Origin: Caulobacter sp. UNC358MFTsu5.1
GTDB taxonomy: Bacteria; Pseudomonadota; Alphaproteobacteria; Caulobacterales; Caulobacteraceae
Reading direction: 5' to 3'
Length of the DNA stretch: 64,000 nt
NCBI RefSeq assembly: GCF_000712075.1
Contig: NZ_JONW01000005.1
Location: 5,001 to 69,000, forward strand
The notes beneath the pieces were generated by a model that had not been told where the DNA came from, did not search any database, and saw nothing but the letters and a program-made list of their open reading frames with translations. Positions within the stretch are counted from its first letter, which is position 1, and every line of letters begins with the position of its first letter. Of this stretch, positions 1-7,420 are shown in pieces. The position numbers and the translations under genes were made by a program.

Positions 1-289
1 TCCCAATGTGGCTGATCATCCTCTCAGACCAGCTAAGGATCGTCGCCTTGGTGGGCCTTTACCCCACCAACTAGCTAATCCTACGCGGGCCGCTCCAATG
101 GCGATAAATCTTTCCCCCGAAGGGCACATCCGGTATTAGCTCAAGTTTCCCTGAGTTGTTCCGAACCAAAGGGCACGTTCCCACGTGTTACTCACCCGTC
201 CGCCACTAATCCCGAAGGATCCGTTCGACTTGCATGTGTTAGGCCTGCCGCCAGCGTTCGCTCTGAGCCAGGATCAAACTCTCAGGTTG
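1..289 (-). rRNA. 16S ribosomal RNA, 5' portion (partial)
   Basis: The reverse strand reads AGAGTTTGATCCTGGCTCAG from position 282 downward. This is the universal 27F site (E. coli position 8), which puts the mature 5' end near 289. The GGCAGGCCTAACACATGCAAG segment and the short V1/V2 hairpins are alphaproteobacterial and match my memory of Caulobacter 16S. The gene runs off the left edge, so only about 290 nt of some 1,450 are present. Confidence 0.97.
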
Positions 290-566
290 AGTTGACATTG
301 ACCCAGACTACCAATCCCGAAGGATCGGCGTTCTGGTTTGCATAGTTTCTTGACGAGTTCCCATCACACATCGACCGAACCGAAGTCCGATCGGCGTATG
401 TATGGTGTCTTCAAGAGACCGCATTTGTCAGCGTCGAGATGGACCTTCTCAGTCCATCGCCAGAGCGCCGCCGCCTGCGTTTCTCTTTCCAAATCAACAA
501 TGTCAAAGACCCGAACCCCTCTCCCGAGGAGCCCATCGTTTAGCGCCCGATGTCGGCGGAGGCGGC

Positions 567-595
567 TATCTATCCAACCTCGAATTCCGTGTCAA
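567..595 (-). promoter_or_regulatory. rrn promoter, proximal
   Basis: Reverse strand: TTGACA at 595-590, 17-nt spacer, TAGATA at 572-567. A start near 560 gives a leader of about 270 nt before the mature 16S. It is the strongest consensus match of the stack. Confidence 0.7.
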
Positions 596-669
596 ACCGT
601 TTTTCTTCAAAACCGTTCGAACCGATCCAACCAAACCGCCCGAAGGCGAACCCAGTAGACCGTGGCGAC

Positions 670-698
670 CTTCTAGAGAAGAGCGCCAACCAAGTCAA
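670..698 (-). promoter_or_regulatory. rrn promoter, second
   Basis: Reverse strand: TTGACT at 698-693, 17-nt spacer, TAGAAG at 675-670. Same spacing and the same TAGAA-type -10 as its neighbours. Confidence 0.6.
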
Positions 699-719
699 GT
701 AAGAATTTCCAGGAAACTC

Positions 720-748
720 TTTCTAGACTTGAAGAACCTGGCGTCGAA
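720..748 (-). promoter_or_regulatory. rrn promoter, third
   Basis: Reverse strand: TTCGAC at 748-743, 17-nt spacer, TAGAAA at 725-720. It lies 50 bp upstream of the previous promoter. Confidence 0.5.
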
Positions 749-786
749 TTCTTGCGAACCCCTCACCAAACCCTCCGGAGCCGCGC

Positions 787-815
787 CTTCTATTGAAAGC
801 CCAAACCCCTGTCAA
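787..815 (-). promoter_or_regulatory. rrn promoter, fourth
   Basis: Reverse strand: TTGACA at 815-810, 17-nt spacer, TAGAAG at 792-787. A weaker fifth copy may lie at 965-937 (TTGCAT, 17 nt, TAGGTT). Confidence 0.6.
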
Positions 816-1204
816 TCGGCCTTTTCACTTTCGTCTATGAGCTGGCCGAGGCCGCTTCGAAGGACAAAAGCGCGGCGACGAAGCCCTTGAAGACAGGGTC
901 TTCGCAAATTCGTCACCGAGTCGATTGAGGCTGCGGAACCTAGCGATCCACCCTTTCGAATGCAAGCCCCGGAGGCCTCGAATTCGTCCGGAAGGCCGTG
1001 GCCCCGAAGCGAGGGCGGTGTTTAGCCACCGCCCCGGAGAGTCGCAACCGCAAAAGCGACCCGATCAATCGCACGCATCGCATTGTCTGTGTGTGGATCT
1101 GTGAATGGTTTTTGGAGCCGCCCCCTCGTCGCCCCCGGGCGACGACGCTTGCGCCACCCCCTCCCCTGGCTCCATAGACCTCCACAAGAGGAGGCCTCGC
1201 GTCC

Positions 1205-1645
1205 ATGTTGTCCCAGAAAGCGCGTTACGCCCTGCGCGCCATGATCGAACTGGCCCGGGAAGACGGGCAGGTCACCGCCGGCGAACTGGCGGTCCGCGCC
1301 GACGCGCCGCGCAAGTTCCTCGAGGCCATACTTCTTACACTGGCGCGCCAGGGCCTGGTGATCAGCCGCCGGGGCAAGTTCGGCGGCTATCTGCTGGGGC
1401 GCGAGCCCGCCCAGATCAGCTTCGCCGAGATCATCCGCCTGGTCGACGGCCCGCTGGCCCTGACCCCGTGCGTCAGCCGCACCGCCTTCCGGCGCTGCGA
1501 GGACTGCCGCGACCTGGCCACCTGCGCCCTGCGCGAAGCCCTGCTGCGGGCCCGCGACGCCACGGCGGCGGTGCTGGAGGGCTACAGCTTGGCCGACGCC
1601 GTCGCCGGTTCGGGCGCGGAACTGCTGGAAGAGCCGGCGTCCTGA
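1205..1645 (+). CDS. Rrf2/BadM-family transcriptional regulator
   Basis: The 146-aa protein opens with MLSQKARYALRAM, the typical Rrf2 start, followed by a winged helix-turn-helix (about residues 10-65, with GKFGGYLL in the wing). Four cysteines follow: C89, C98, C101 and C107. Rrf2 regulators such as IscR and RirA bind an iron-sulfur cluster through three cysteines in this area, so a redox- or iron-sensing role is likely, although the target is unknown. ATG at 1205 follows an AGGAGG site. It is transcribed away from the rRNA operon and converges on the CBS gene. A perfect inverted repeat lies just after the stop. Confidence 0.88.
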   Translation: MLSQKARYALRAMIELAREDGQVTAGELAVRADAPRKFLEAILLTLARQGLVISRRGKFGGYLLGREPAQISFAEIIRLVDGPLALTPCVSRTAFRRCEDCRDLATCALREALLRARDATAAVLEGYSLADAVAGSGAELLEEPAS

Positions 1646-1651
1646 ACGACG

Positions 1652-1676
1652 CTCTATATAGGCGCCGTATATAGAG
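1652..1676. promoter_or_regulatory. perfect 9-bp inverted repeat after the Rrf2 gene
   Basis: CTCTATATA and TATATAGAG flank GGCGCCG. There is no T tract on either strand, and the arms are strikingly AT-rich for this genome. It could be a weak terminator or a protein-binding site. Confidence 0.4.
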
Positions 1677-1728
1677 TGCGGGGACGCTCCTCTCCGGACC
1701 GCCCCGCCGTCCCCCTCGCGACGCGGCC

Positions 1729-2160
1729 TCAGCCGGCCGCGATATAGGCCTTCAGGCCCTCGGCCTCGGCCTGAGCCTCGCTGATCTTGTACTTCACCAG
1801 GTCGCCGATCGAGATGATGCCCGCCAGGCGCTTGCCCTTGCAGACCGGCAGGTGGCGGATGCGGCGGTCGGTCATCCGCTCGAGCAGGGCGTCGACGGTC
1901 TCTTCGGGCTGGGCGAAGACCACGTCCCTGGTCATGCAGCTGGAGATCGGCTTGGACAGGGCCGCCGCCCCGCCCTCGGCGATCACCCGCACGATATCGC
2001 GTTCGGACAGGATGCCGGCGATCGTCTCGTCCTCCTCGAGCACGACCATGGCGCCCACGCGCCGGGTGTGCAGCAGGGCCGCCGCCGCCCCCACCGTCTC
2101 GTTCGGCGAGGCGGTGAAGACGAGATCGCCCTTGTCCTTCAGGATCTGAGAAACCAGCAA
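1729..2160 (-). CDS. Two-CBS-domain protein
   Basis: The 143-aa protein is almost entirely a tandem CBS pair, at about residues 8-62 and 76-132. The second half of each shows the usual pattern (GILSERDIVRVI and GIISIGDLVKYKI). Tandem CBS modules bind adenosine nucleotides such as AMP, ATP or SAM; stand-alone ones are usually energy-sensing partners. No catalytic domain is attached and no partner is obvious nearby. The start is TTG at 2160, supported by GGGAGG eight bases upstream. It is divergent from hfaA, and the 200-bp gap holds the hfa promoter. Confidence 0.88.
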   Translation of the reverse strand: MLVSQILKDKGDLVFTASPNETVGAAAALLHTRRVGAMVVLEEDETIAGILSERDIVRVIAEGGAAALSKPISSCMTRDVVFAQPEETVDALLERMTDRRIRHLPVCKGKRLAGIISIGDLVKYKISEAQAEAEGLKAYIAAG

Positions 2161-2313
2161 AGCTTAATCCTCCCTGAGACTTATATTCCGAGCAGGGTCT
2201 CGCAAAGCGGCCCCCTTATCAATGGGCCGCGCGCCGGAGCGGCCGCATATTGTCGCGGGCCAGCTTAACCAAATCGCGAGACCTTCGGGCGTAGACCGAA
2301 CGCTGTCCGATAT

Positions 2314-2329
2314 TGGCACGGGGGTTGCT
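2314..2329 (+). promoter_or_regulatory. sigma-54 promoter of the hfa operon
   Basis: TGGCACG (2314-2320), GGGG, TTGCT (2325-2329) matches the sigma-54 consensus TGGCACG-N4-TTGCW at every position, with the -24 GG and -12 GC exactly 12 bp apart. Transcription should start near 2340, leaving a 25-nt leader before hfaA. A lone TTAACC at 2265-2270 could be a CtrA half site, but its partner half is absent. Confidence 0.75.
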
Positions 2330-2364
2330 TGCCGTTCGGACACGTCGGTGTTCACGAGGTCCAG

Positions 2365-2841
2365 ATGGCTGCGAGTGTGAAGAAACTGCCGGGCGCCGGC
2401 CGCCTGCTGGCGATCAGCGCCGCCGTGCTGGCCCTGGCCGCGGCCGCGACGGGCCTGGTGCTGTCGAGCCCCGCCCGCGCCCAGACCCTGGACACCAACT
2501 CCGCCTCGTTCAACGCCGGCTACGGCCGCGTGGCCGGTTCCGAGAACCACGTGGTCGAGTATTCGACCCGCGACGCCAACGGCAACCGGGTGATCGTCGA
2601 CGGCGTCATGCTGACCGGCGCCGACCAGAGCGTCTATTCGTCCAGCCGGTCGTCGGGCTCGCTGGACTCCTATTCGGGCGTCGGCTCCCTCGGGGGCTGG
2701 GGCAGCTCCACGGCGATCGGCAACAACCTGACGGTCGTCACCCAGGGCAACAACAACACCGTCATCGTCAACTCCAGCCAGATCAACAACGGCAACATCA
2801 GCGCCGGAACGAACGTCGGGAAATCGGGCAATGGCCAGTAA
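2365..2841 (+). CDS. hfaA: Holdfast anchor protein HfaA
   Basis: The protein has 158 residues from ATG 2365, preceded by GAGG at a suitable distance; an in-frame TTG 36 bases earlier lies inside the promoter and is rejected. A signal peptide ends near ARA-Q (about residue 38). The mature part is rich in Asn, Gly, Ser and Thr. Its C-terminal third contains the curlin-like run GNNLTVVTQGNNNTVIVN, consistent with the amyloid-like HfaA subunit that anchors the polysaccharide holdfast to the stalk tip in Caulobacter. It is the first gene of hfaABD and its stop lies 11 bases inside hfaB. The call rests on gene order as well as sequence. Confidence 0.85.
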   Translation: MAASVKKLPGAGRLLAISAAVLALAAAATGLVLSSPARAQTLDTNSASFNAGYGRVAGSENHVVEYSTRDANGNRVIVDGVMLTGADQSVYSSSRSSGSLDSYSGVGSLGGWGSSTAIGNNLTVVTQGNNNTVIVNSSQINNGNISAGTNVGKSGNGQ

Positions 2842-3844
2842 GCGCCTCCTCCTTCTGCTGGCGGGCGCCTGCGCCGCGCTGAGCGCGTGCGGCGGCGTTC
2901 CCAAGTCGATGACCGACGGCAACTACGCCACGCCGATCGGCTCGGCGCCCGTGACCGCCAATCCGACGCCCTACACCGCCGGCCTGGTCTGCCTGGCGCA
3001 GTACGCCCGCGCCAACCACGTGGTCGCGCCGCGCGTCGCCATCGGCCGCATCGCCGACTACACCGGCAAGGAAGAGTCCGACGGTTCGGGCCGCAAGGTC
3101 ACCCAGGGCGCCTCGCTGCTGGCCATGACCGCCTTCGCCAAGGCCGGCATGCCCATGGTCGAGCGCTTCGACACCTCGGTGTCGGAGTACGAGCTGAAGT
3201 ACGCCAACAACAAGCTGATCTCCGACAACCCCAAGCCGGGCGCCGACGCCCCGGCCGACTACCGCCGCATCCTGGCGGGCCAGGTCCCGGGCTCGGACTT
3301 CTATGTGGCCGGCGGCATCACCGAGCTGAACTACAACATCCGCTCGGTCGGGGCCGACGCCTATATCGGCGACAAGGACACCGACGGCCTGAAGGGCAAC
3401 TTCCGCCGCCGGGTGTTCGTGATGAACATCGCCCTGGACCTGCGCCTGATCAACACCCGCACCCTCGAGGTCGTGGACGTGATCTCCTACCAGAAGCAGG
3501 TGGTCGGCCGCGAGATCAGCGCCGGTGTCTTCGACTTCCTCAATGGCAACATCTTCGACATCTCGGCGGGCCGCGGCGCGCTGGAGCCGATGCAGCTGGC
3601 CGTGCGCTCGCTGATCGAGCGGGCCACCATCGAGATGAGCGCCAACCTCTACGGCATGCCGGGTCCGCAGAGCTGCCTGCAGTACGACCCCTACGCCGCC
3701 AACACCGTCGGCGCGACCGGGGCCTTCGTCCCCGCCTACAACAACCTGGGAACCAACAATGCGCAGACCCGCGAAGACCCGTCTCGCTGGAACGATCGCA
3801 GCGATCCCAATGTGCGTGATGCTGGCAAGCGGGGTCGCTACTAG
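2831..3844 (+). CDS. hfaB: Holdfast anchor secretion lipoprotein HfaB (CsgG family)
   Basis: The 337-aa lipoprotein has a lipobox LSAC with Cys20 as the lipidated residue, then a CsgG-type domain covering most of the chain. CsgG proteins form a multimeric outer-membrane pore that exports unfolded amyloid subunits. In Caulobacter HfaB is required for HfaA and HfaD to reach the cell surface. The start overlaps the hfaA stop by 11 bases (ATGGCCAGTAA), so translation is probably coupled. The 3' end overlaps hfaD by 86 bases. Its closest functional counterpart here is the CsgG-like gene at 6604. Confidence 0.88.
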   Translation: MASKRLLLLLAGACAALSACGGVPKSMTDGNYATPIGSAPVTANPTPYTAGLVCLAQYARANHVVAPRVAIGRIADYTGKEESDGSGRKVTQGASLLAMTAFAKAGMPMVERFDTSVSEYELKYANNKLISDNPKPGADAPADYRRILAGQVPGSDFYVAGGITELNYNIRSVGADAYIGDKDTDGLKGNFRRRVFVMNIALDLRLINTRTLEVVDVISYQKQVVGREISAGVFDFLNGNIFDISAGRGALEPMQLAVRSLIERATIEMSANLYGMPGPQSCLQYDPYAANTVGATGAFVPAYNNLGTNNAQTREDPSRWNDRSDPNVRDAGKRGRY

Positions 3845-5000
3845 CCAGACCGTCCCCGTCCAGGGCTCCAACGACCAGTTGAACCTCGGCGGGATCTTCG
3901 CCGACCAGACCCTGAACGTCGTCACCGCCGACGAGGGCGTCACCGCCACCACCACGGCGGGGGGCAACACCTTCGGCGCGACGACCGTCAACGCCGACGC
4001 CGGCCTGACGTCCAACCAGGTGAACCAGGGCGCGATCGGCGCCCACGGCGTGGTCAACGTCTCAGGCTCCATGGGCGACTCCAGCACCGTGACCACGACG
4101 GCCGTCGGCAACAGCGGCACGGCCACGGCGGCCTACGGGACGCTGAGCGGCTTCATGGTCCAGACCAACAGCGGCGCGGTCACCGCCCGCAGCCAGATCG
4201 AGGGCGAGACGGCCCAGGCCGGCGACGTGATCGAGACCAGCTCGGCGGCCGGCAACAGCCAGGGCCTGCTGATGGTCAACGGCGCGATGGGCGCGCGGGT
4301 CAGCCAGAACAACCAGGCCGACGTCGCCGCCGACGGCGGGGCGGTGCTGCAGTACGTGGCCGGGACCGCGGTCGTGGCCGGCACGGCGGCGGGCAACAAC
4401 ATCGACCTGACCGGAGCCAACCAGTCGGCGGCCCGGGTGATCACCGACCAGAACAACGGCGCGGCCAATGTCACGGCCACCAAGTTCGCGGCCTACGGCA
4501 ACAGCTACCTGACCACCACGGCGGCCACGGCCTCGGGCAACAACCTGAACGCCAGCAACGACGGCACGCTGCTGGACGTGGCCAGCCACCAGTACAACAC
4601 CGCCTATGTGCGGGCCCAGGCCGAGGAGACCTCGTACCAGTTCGGCGGCGCCCAGGCGACGGCGTACGGCGTGGGCAACTCGGCCATGGCCAGCAACAGC
4701 AACGGCCCTGGCCTGGTGCTGGACAACGTCCAGGTCAACGACGGCGGCGGGGTCGAGGTGATCGCCAGCTTCGACGGCCATGACGGCTACGACGCCGGCG
4801 CCAGCGCCACGGCCATCGGCAACGCGGTCAGCGGCTACGCCTGCAACCTGTGCAGCGGCACGATGACGGCCACCAACAGCCAGTCCAACAATGTCGACAT
4901 CAGCGCCCGCTCGACCGTGACCGTCCGCTCGTCGGGCCGCGCGGTCGTGGGCGTCTCGACCGCGACGGGGAACAACGCGACGTTCTCGGTGACGAACTAG
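3759..5000 (+). CDS. hfaD: Holdfast anchor protein HfaD
   Basis: The 413-residue protein has an N-terminal signal peptide (about residues 1-30, cleavage near ATS-Q) and a long mature part rich in Gly, Asn, Ala, Thr and Val. It is built from degenerate repeats containing A-x-GN motifs (AVGNSGTATA, AAGNNIDLTG, ATGNNATF) spaced about 35-45 residues apart. This fits a beta-rich surface protein like HfaD, which together with HfaA anchors the holdfast. ATG 3759 lies 86 bases inside hfaB. It is preferred because the next internal Met would cut off the charged start of the signal peptide. A conserved CNLCS pair of cysteines lies near residue 365. Confidence 0.82.
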   Translation: MRRPAKTRLAGTIAAIPMCVMLASGVATSQTVPVQGSNDQLNLGGIFADQTLNVVTADEGVTATTTAGGNTFGATTVNADAGLTSNQVNQGAIGAHGVVNVSGSMGDSSTVTTTAVGNSGTATAAYGTLSGFMVQTNSGAVTARSQIEGETAQAGDVIETSSAAGNSQGLLMVNGAMGARVSQNNQADVAADGGAVLQYVAGTAVVAGTAAGNNIDLTGANQSAARVITDQNNGAANVTATKFAAYGNSYLTTTAATASGNNLNASNDGTLLDVASHQYNTAYVRAQAEETSYQFGGAQATAYGVGNSAMASNSNGPGLVLDNVQVNDGGGVEVIASFDGHDGYDAGASATAIGNAVSGYACNLCSGTMTATNSQSNNVDISARSTVTVRSSGRAVVGVSTATGNNATFSVTN

Positions 5001-5044
5001 GGCCGGCACGGGCGGGACTCCCTTCTCGATCAGGCGCGGTCAGC

Positions 5045-5163
5045 CCTTGCCCCCTACGGACCGCTTCGCGGTCGTCTTCCCCCGGAGGGGGAAGAGCCTC
5101 GCGCAGGCGGCTCCGCCCCCTACGGGGGCGGACAGGCGGCGAAGCCGCCAGGTGGGGGCAAGG
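5045..5163. repeat. Palindromic intergenic repeat element
   Basis: Outer arms CCTTGCCCCC (5045-5054) and GGGGGCAAGG (5154-5163) enclose nested hairpins: ACCGCTTCGCGGT, CTTCCCCCGGAGGGGGAAG, CCGCCCCCTACGGGGGCGG and GGCGGCGAAGCCGCC. This is a typical REP/BIME-like chromosomal element, and it could also end hfaABD transcription. Confidence 0.6.
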
Positions 5164-5693
5164 GGGTCAGCCACGGCTTTTCAGCCTCACGCGATCTCTC
5201 GCTGAAGGTATGGAAAGGGACGCGGAGCGCCGGACATCGTCCGGAGTGTTTGAAGCAGTAACCGTTTCGACGAAGCCCGATCGCTCCGCGCGGTCGTTAT
5301 CCGGAAGCGCGGCGGCGCCGAGTTCTGTTCGAACCTCGCCGCCTTGAAGCCTCCGACGGGCGGGCCAGGTCAACGACACCCGGTCCCGGACCGCGAGCCT
5401 CTCACAGCCCGCCTGCTGCTCAATCGGCCCCCATCCAACGCTGTATCCGTGTTCCGAGCCCAGCCGGCACCAGATGGATGGAGTTTGATCCTTTCGGACC
5501 GCCGACAGAGCTTCCCGCTCGATCGCCCCCCGCCGCCGCATCGGTCGCTGGCCATGCGCCCTTTCCCGCGTCGAGGTGGGTAAAGGATACGAGCGGTTTG
5601 GAGGGTGAGCATAAGTTCGGTCGAAAAAGTTCAGGGCGTTGAAATCACTGAGGTTCATCCGCTATCCACCGAGCATAAATCACCCACTTTGAA

Positions 5694-5848
5694 CCCTCTC
5701 CCATAGGGAGAGGGCAGGGTGAGGGGTTACGGCGCCCGCCGGCGCGCCGGCAATGCGGCCGCAGCCAAACCCGACAGGGTGAAACCCCTCACCCTCCCAC
5801 GCCTGCGGCGCGGGCCCCTCCCTCTCCCTCTGGGAGAGGGCGCGAGGC
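5694..5848. repeat. Paired inverted repeat (ccctctccc family)
   Basis: CCCTCTCCC-ATA-GGGAGAGGG (5694-5714) followed by CAGGGTGAGGGG faces an opposite copy at about 5780-5840 (CCCCTCACCCTCCC ... CCCTCTGGGAGAGGG). The same two-ended arrangement recurs at 42167-42401, and a single palindrome of the family is at 29525-29545. Confidence 0.6.
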
Positions 5849-6073
5849 GCCGCACCTCAAACCCCATCGACAAAAGGGATTTCAATATTCAGACAGTGTC
5901 CGCATCCGCATTTCACCCATCATTGAAATACATCCCCCACGCTCCCCAAGCACTCCAAAAACTAGGTAGATGACCTGATTGACTCCCCTAAACCCCGGGA
6001 GCAAGGGTTCTGGCATTGTGGCGCCGCTTGACGGGCCGCCGTCGAGCCGATCGCCATCCAGGATGGCTTCGCT

Positions 6074-6601
6074 ATGCACAGTTTCATTTGCGCATCCCCC
6101 GGCGGGCGGATGCGAAATCTCGCCGGACCCGGCGAACGAACCCTCGCGCCTGATCGTCGCCGGGGCTCGCACCGCACCCCCTGGGTCGCCTTCGGCGCGG
6201 CGCTGGGCCTGTCGCTGACGGCGACGCAAGGCCTGGCCACCGACCTGCGCTACGCGCCGATGTCGCCCAACTTCGGCGGCTTCAACCCCGTGGGCTTCCA
6301 GATGGCCCAGTACGAGAAGTCGCTGAAGGCCGCCCAGGCGGCCGCCGAAGCCGCGGCGGCGCGCGCCGGGACGCCCAGCGATCCGAACGCCGCCTTCGTC
6401 AACGCCATCATCTCGCAGCTGAACGGCATCGTCGCCCAGACCATCGCCCAGAGGATCGCCAACGCCGGCGACGGCCAGGCCGGCACCATCCAGTCCGGAT
6501 CGGTGACCATCACCTACATCAATTCGGACGGGCAACTGAGCGTGACCATCACCTCGCCGACCGGCACGACCACCCTAGTCATCCCCTCCGGCGGGGTTTG
6601 A
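6074..6601 (+). CDS. CsgF-like curli assembly protein
   Basis: After a long basic leader and a signal peptide ending near GLA-T, the mature part begins TDLRYAPMSPNFGGFNP. PNFGG is the hallmark N-terminal motif of CsgF, the part that plugs into the CsgG pore. Later segments also parallel E. coli CsgF: FVNAIISQLNG resembles FTQAIQSQILG, and DGQLSVTITSPTGTTTLVI resembles its DGQLQLNVTD region. CsgF couples CsgG secretion to nucleation of the amyloid subunit. Start choice is uncertain: ATG 6074 has a loosely placed AGGA upstream, and ATG 6110 would also give a usable signal peptide. The stop is three bases before the csgG-like ATG. Confidence 0.82.
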   Translation: MHSFICASPGGRMRNLAGPGERTLAPDRRRGSHRTPWVAFGAALGLSLTATQGLATDLRYAPMSPNFGGFNPVGFQMAQYEKSLKAAQAAAEAAAARAGTPSDPNAAFVNAIISQLNGIVAQTIAQRIANAGDGQAGTIQSGSVTITYINSDGQLSVTITSPTGTTTLVIPSGGV

Positions 6602-6603
6602 CC

Positions 6604-7392
6604 ATGAGGGGGGGCAGAGCGCTGGCCGGACTGATCGCGGCGACCGTCCTGGCCGGCTGCGTGACCGCGCCGGTCCATCCGCCCGAAGTGCAGACCCAGC
6701 CGGACTTCACCCTGCCGCCCGCCCCGCCCCGCGCCCTGACGGTGGGGGTCTACAGCTGCATCGACACCTCGGGCCAGCGGCGGCCGACCAAGCTGCCGCA
6801 GGAACTGAGCACGGCGGTGCCCATGGACTGCACGCCCTATCTGATCGACGCCGTGCGCTCGGTGCCCAGGGGCTATGTCTTCCTGGTCGAACGCCAGCAT
6901 GTCGATGAGCTGCTGCGCGAGCGGCAACTGGCCACCCTGGCGCTGAACACACCGCCGGAAACCACCGCGCCCGCCGCCGGCCTGGAGGCGCTTCCGCCGC
7001 CCCCGGCCCGCCGCCTGATCACCCTGAGGGTGGCCGAGATCCTGCTGATCGGCCAGGTCGTCGCCTACGACCGCGCCACGCGCCAGGCGGCCGGCGGCCT
7101 GGCGGTCAACGGCACGGGCGGCAGCGGGGAATACGTCACCGACCTGGTGACCTTCAGCCTCCGCGCCGTGGCCGTCCAGACCGGCGAGGTGCTGGGCCAG
7201 GCCACGGTCAGCAAGTCGGTCACCTCGCTGTCGATCGGCGGGCACATCTCCAAGATCTACGACACCTCGACGGTGGAATTCGAAATCGGCGGCGCGGGCA
7301 ACGAGCCCGTGGGCCTGGCGCTGGGCGCGGCCGTGCGCAGCGCGCTGTTCGCACTGATCAACCAGGGGCTTCGCGACGGATGGTGGTCCTGA
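6604..7392 (+). CDS. CsgG-like curli secretion lipoprotein
   Basis: The 262-aa protein has a clear lipobox LAGC (Cys16) and a CsgG domain. Regions recognisably parallel E. coli CsgG: VGVYSCIDTSGQ, LSTAVPMDCTPYLIDAV (the constriction-loop region), FLVERQHVDELLRERQL, LRAVAVQTGEVLGQATVSKSV, and NEPVGLALGAAV near the end. It ends at DGWWS, shortly after that point, so it lacks the C-terminal tail of E. coli CsgG. It should form an outer-membrane export channel for the protein at 7421. ATG 6604 is used; an in-frame TTG at 6598 would overlap the upstream stop. It is a paralogue in function of HfaB 3 kb away. Confidence 0.87.
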   Translation: MRGGRALAGLIAATVLAGCVTAPVHPPEVQTQPDFTLPPAPPRALTVGVYSCIDTSGQRRPTKLPQELSTAVPMDCTPYLIDAVRSVPRGYVFLVERQHVDELLRERQLATLALNTPPETTAPAAGLEALPPPPARRLITLRVAEILLIGQVVAYDRATRQAAGGLAVNGTGGSGEYVTDLVTFSLRAVAVQTGEVLGQATVSKSVTSLSIGGHISKIYDTSTVEFEIGGAGNEPVGLALGAAVRSALFALINQGLRDGWWS

Positions 7393-7420
7393 GCGGGTCC
7401 CGACATAAGGGAGAGAGGAA

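Larger units (their letters stand above)
290..1204. other. rRNA leader and upstream control region, no gene
   Basis: This stretch of about 900 bp lies between the 16S gene and the Rrf2 regulator and holds no convincing gene. The open frames inside it lack ribosome sites and protein-like composition. It carries the promoter stack for the minus-strand rRNA operon. The reverse strand at 510-498 reads GTCTTTGACATTG, which resembles a boxA antitermination element in the leader; that identification is tentative. Confidence 0.6.
5001..6073. other. Intergenic region rich in palindromic repeats, no clear gene
   Basis: About 1 kb separates hfaD from the second Csg-like locus. It contains a complex palindromic element (5045-5163) and a facing pair of ccctctccc/gggagaggg repeats (5694-5848). 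The open frames here, including a 163-codon one on the minus strand (5167-5658), are Arg/Pro/Ser-rich, lack a ribosome site and look like non-coding GC-rich sequence. No promoter consensus for the downstream operon was found. Confidence 0.5.

Noticed and set aside
5167-5658. 163-codon minus-strand frame after hfaD
   Set aside because: Arg/Ser/Pro-rich composition, no ribosome site, no recognisable motif, and it lies in a repeat-rich intergenic stretch.
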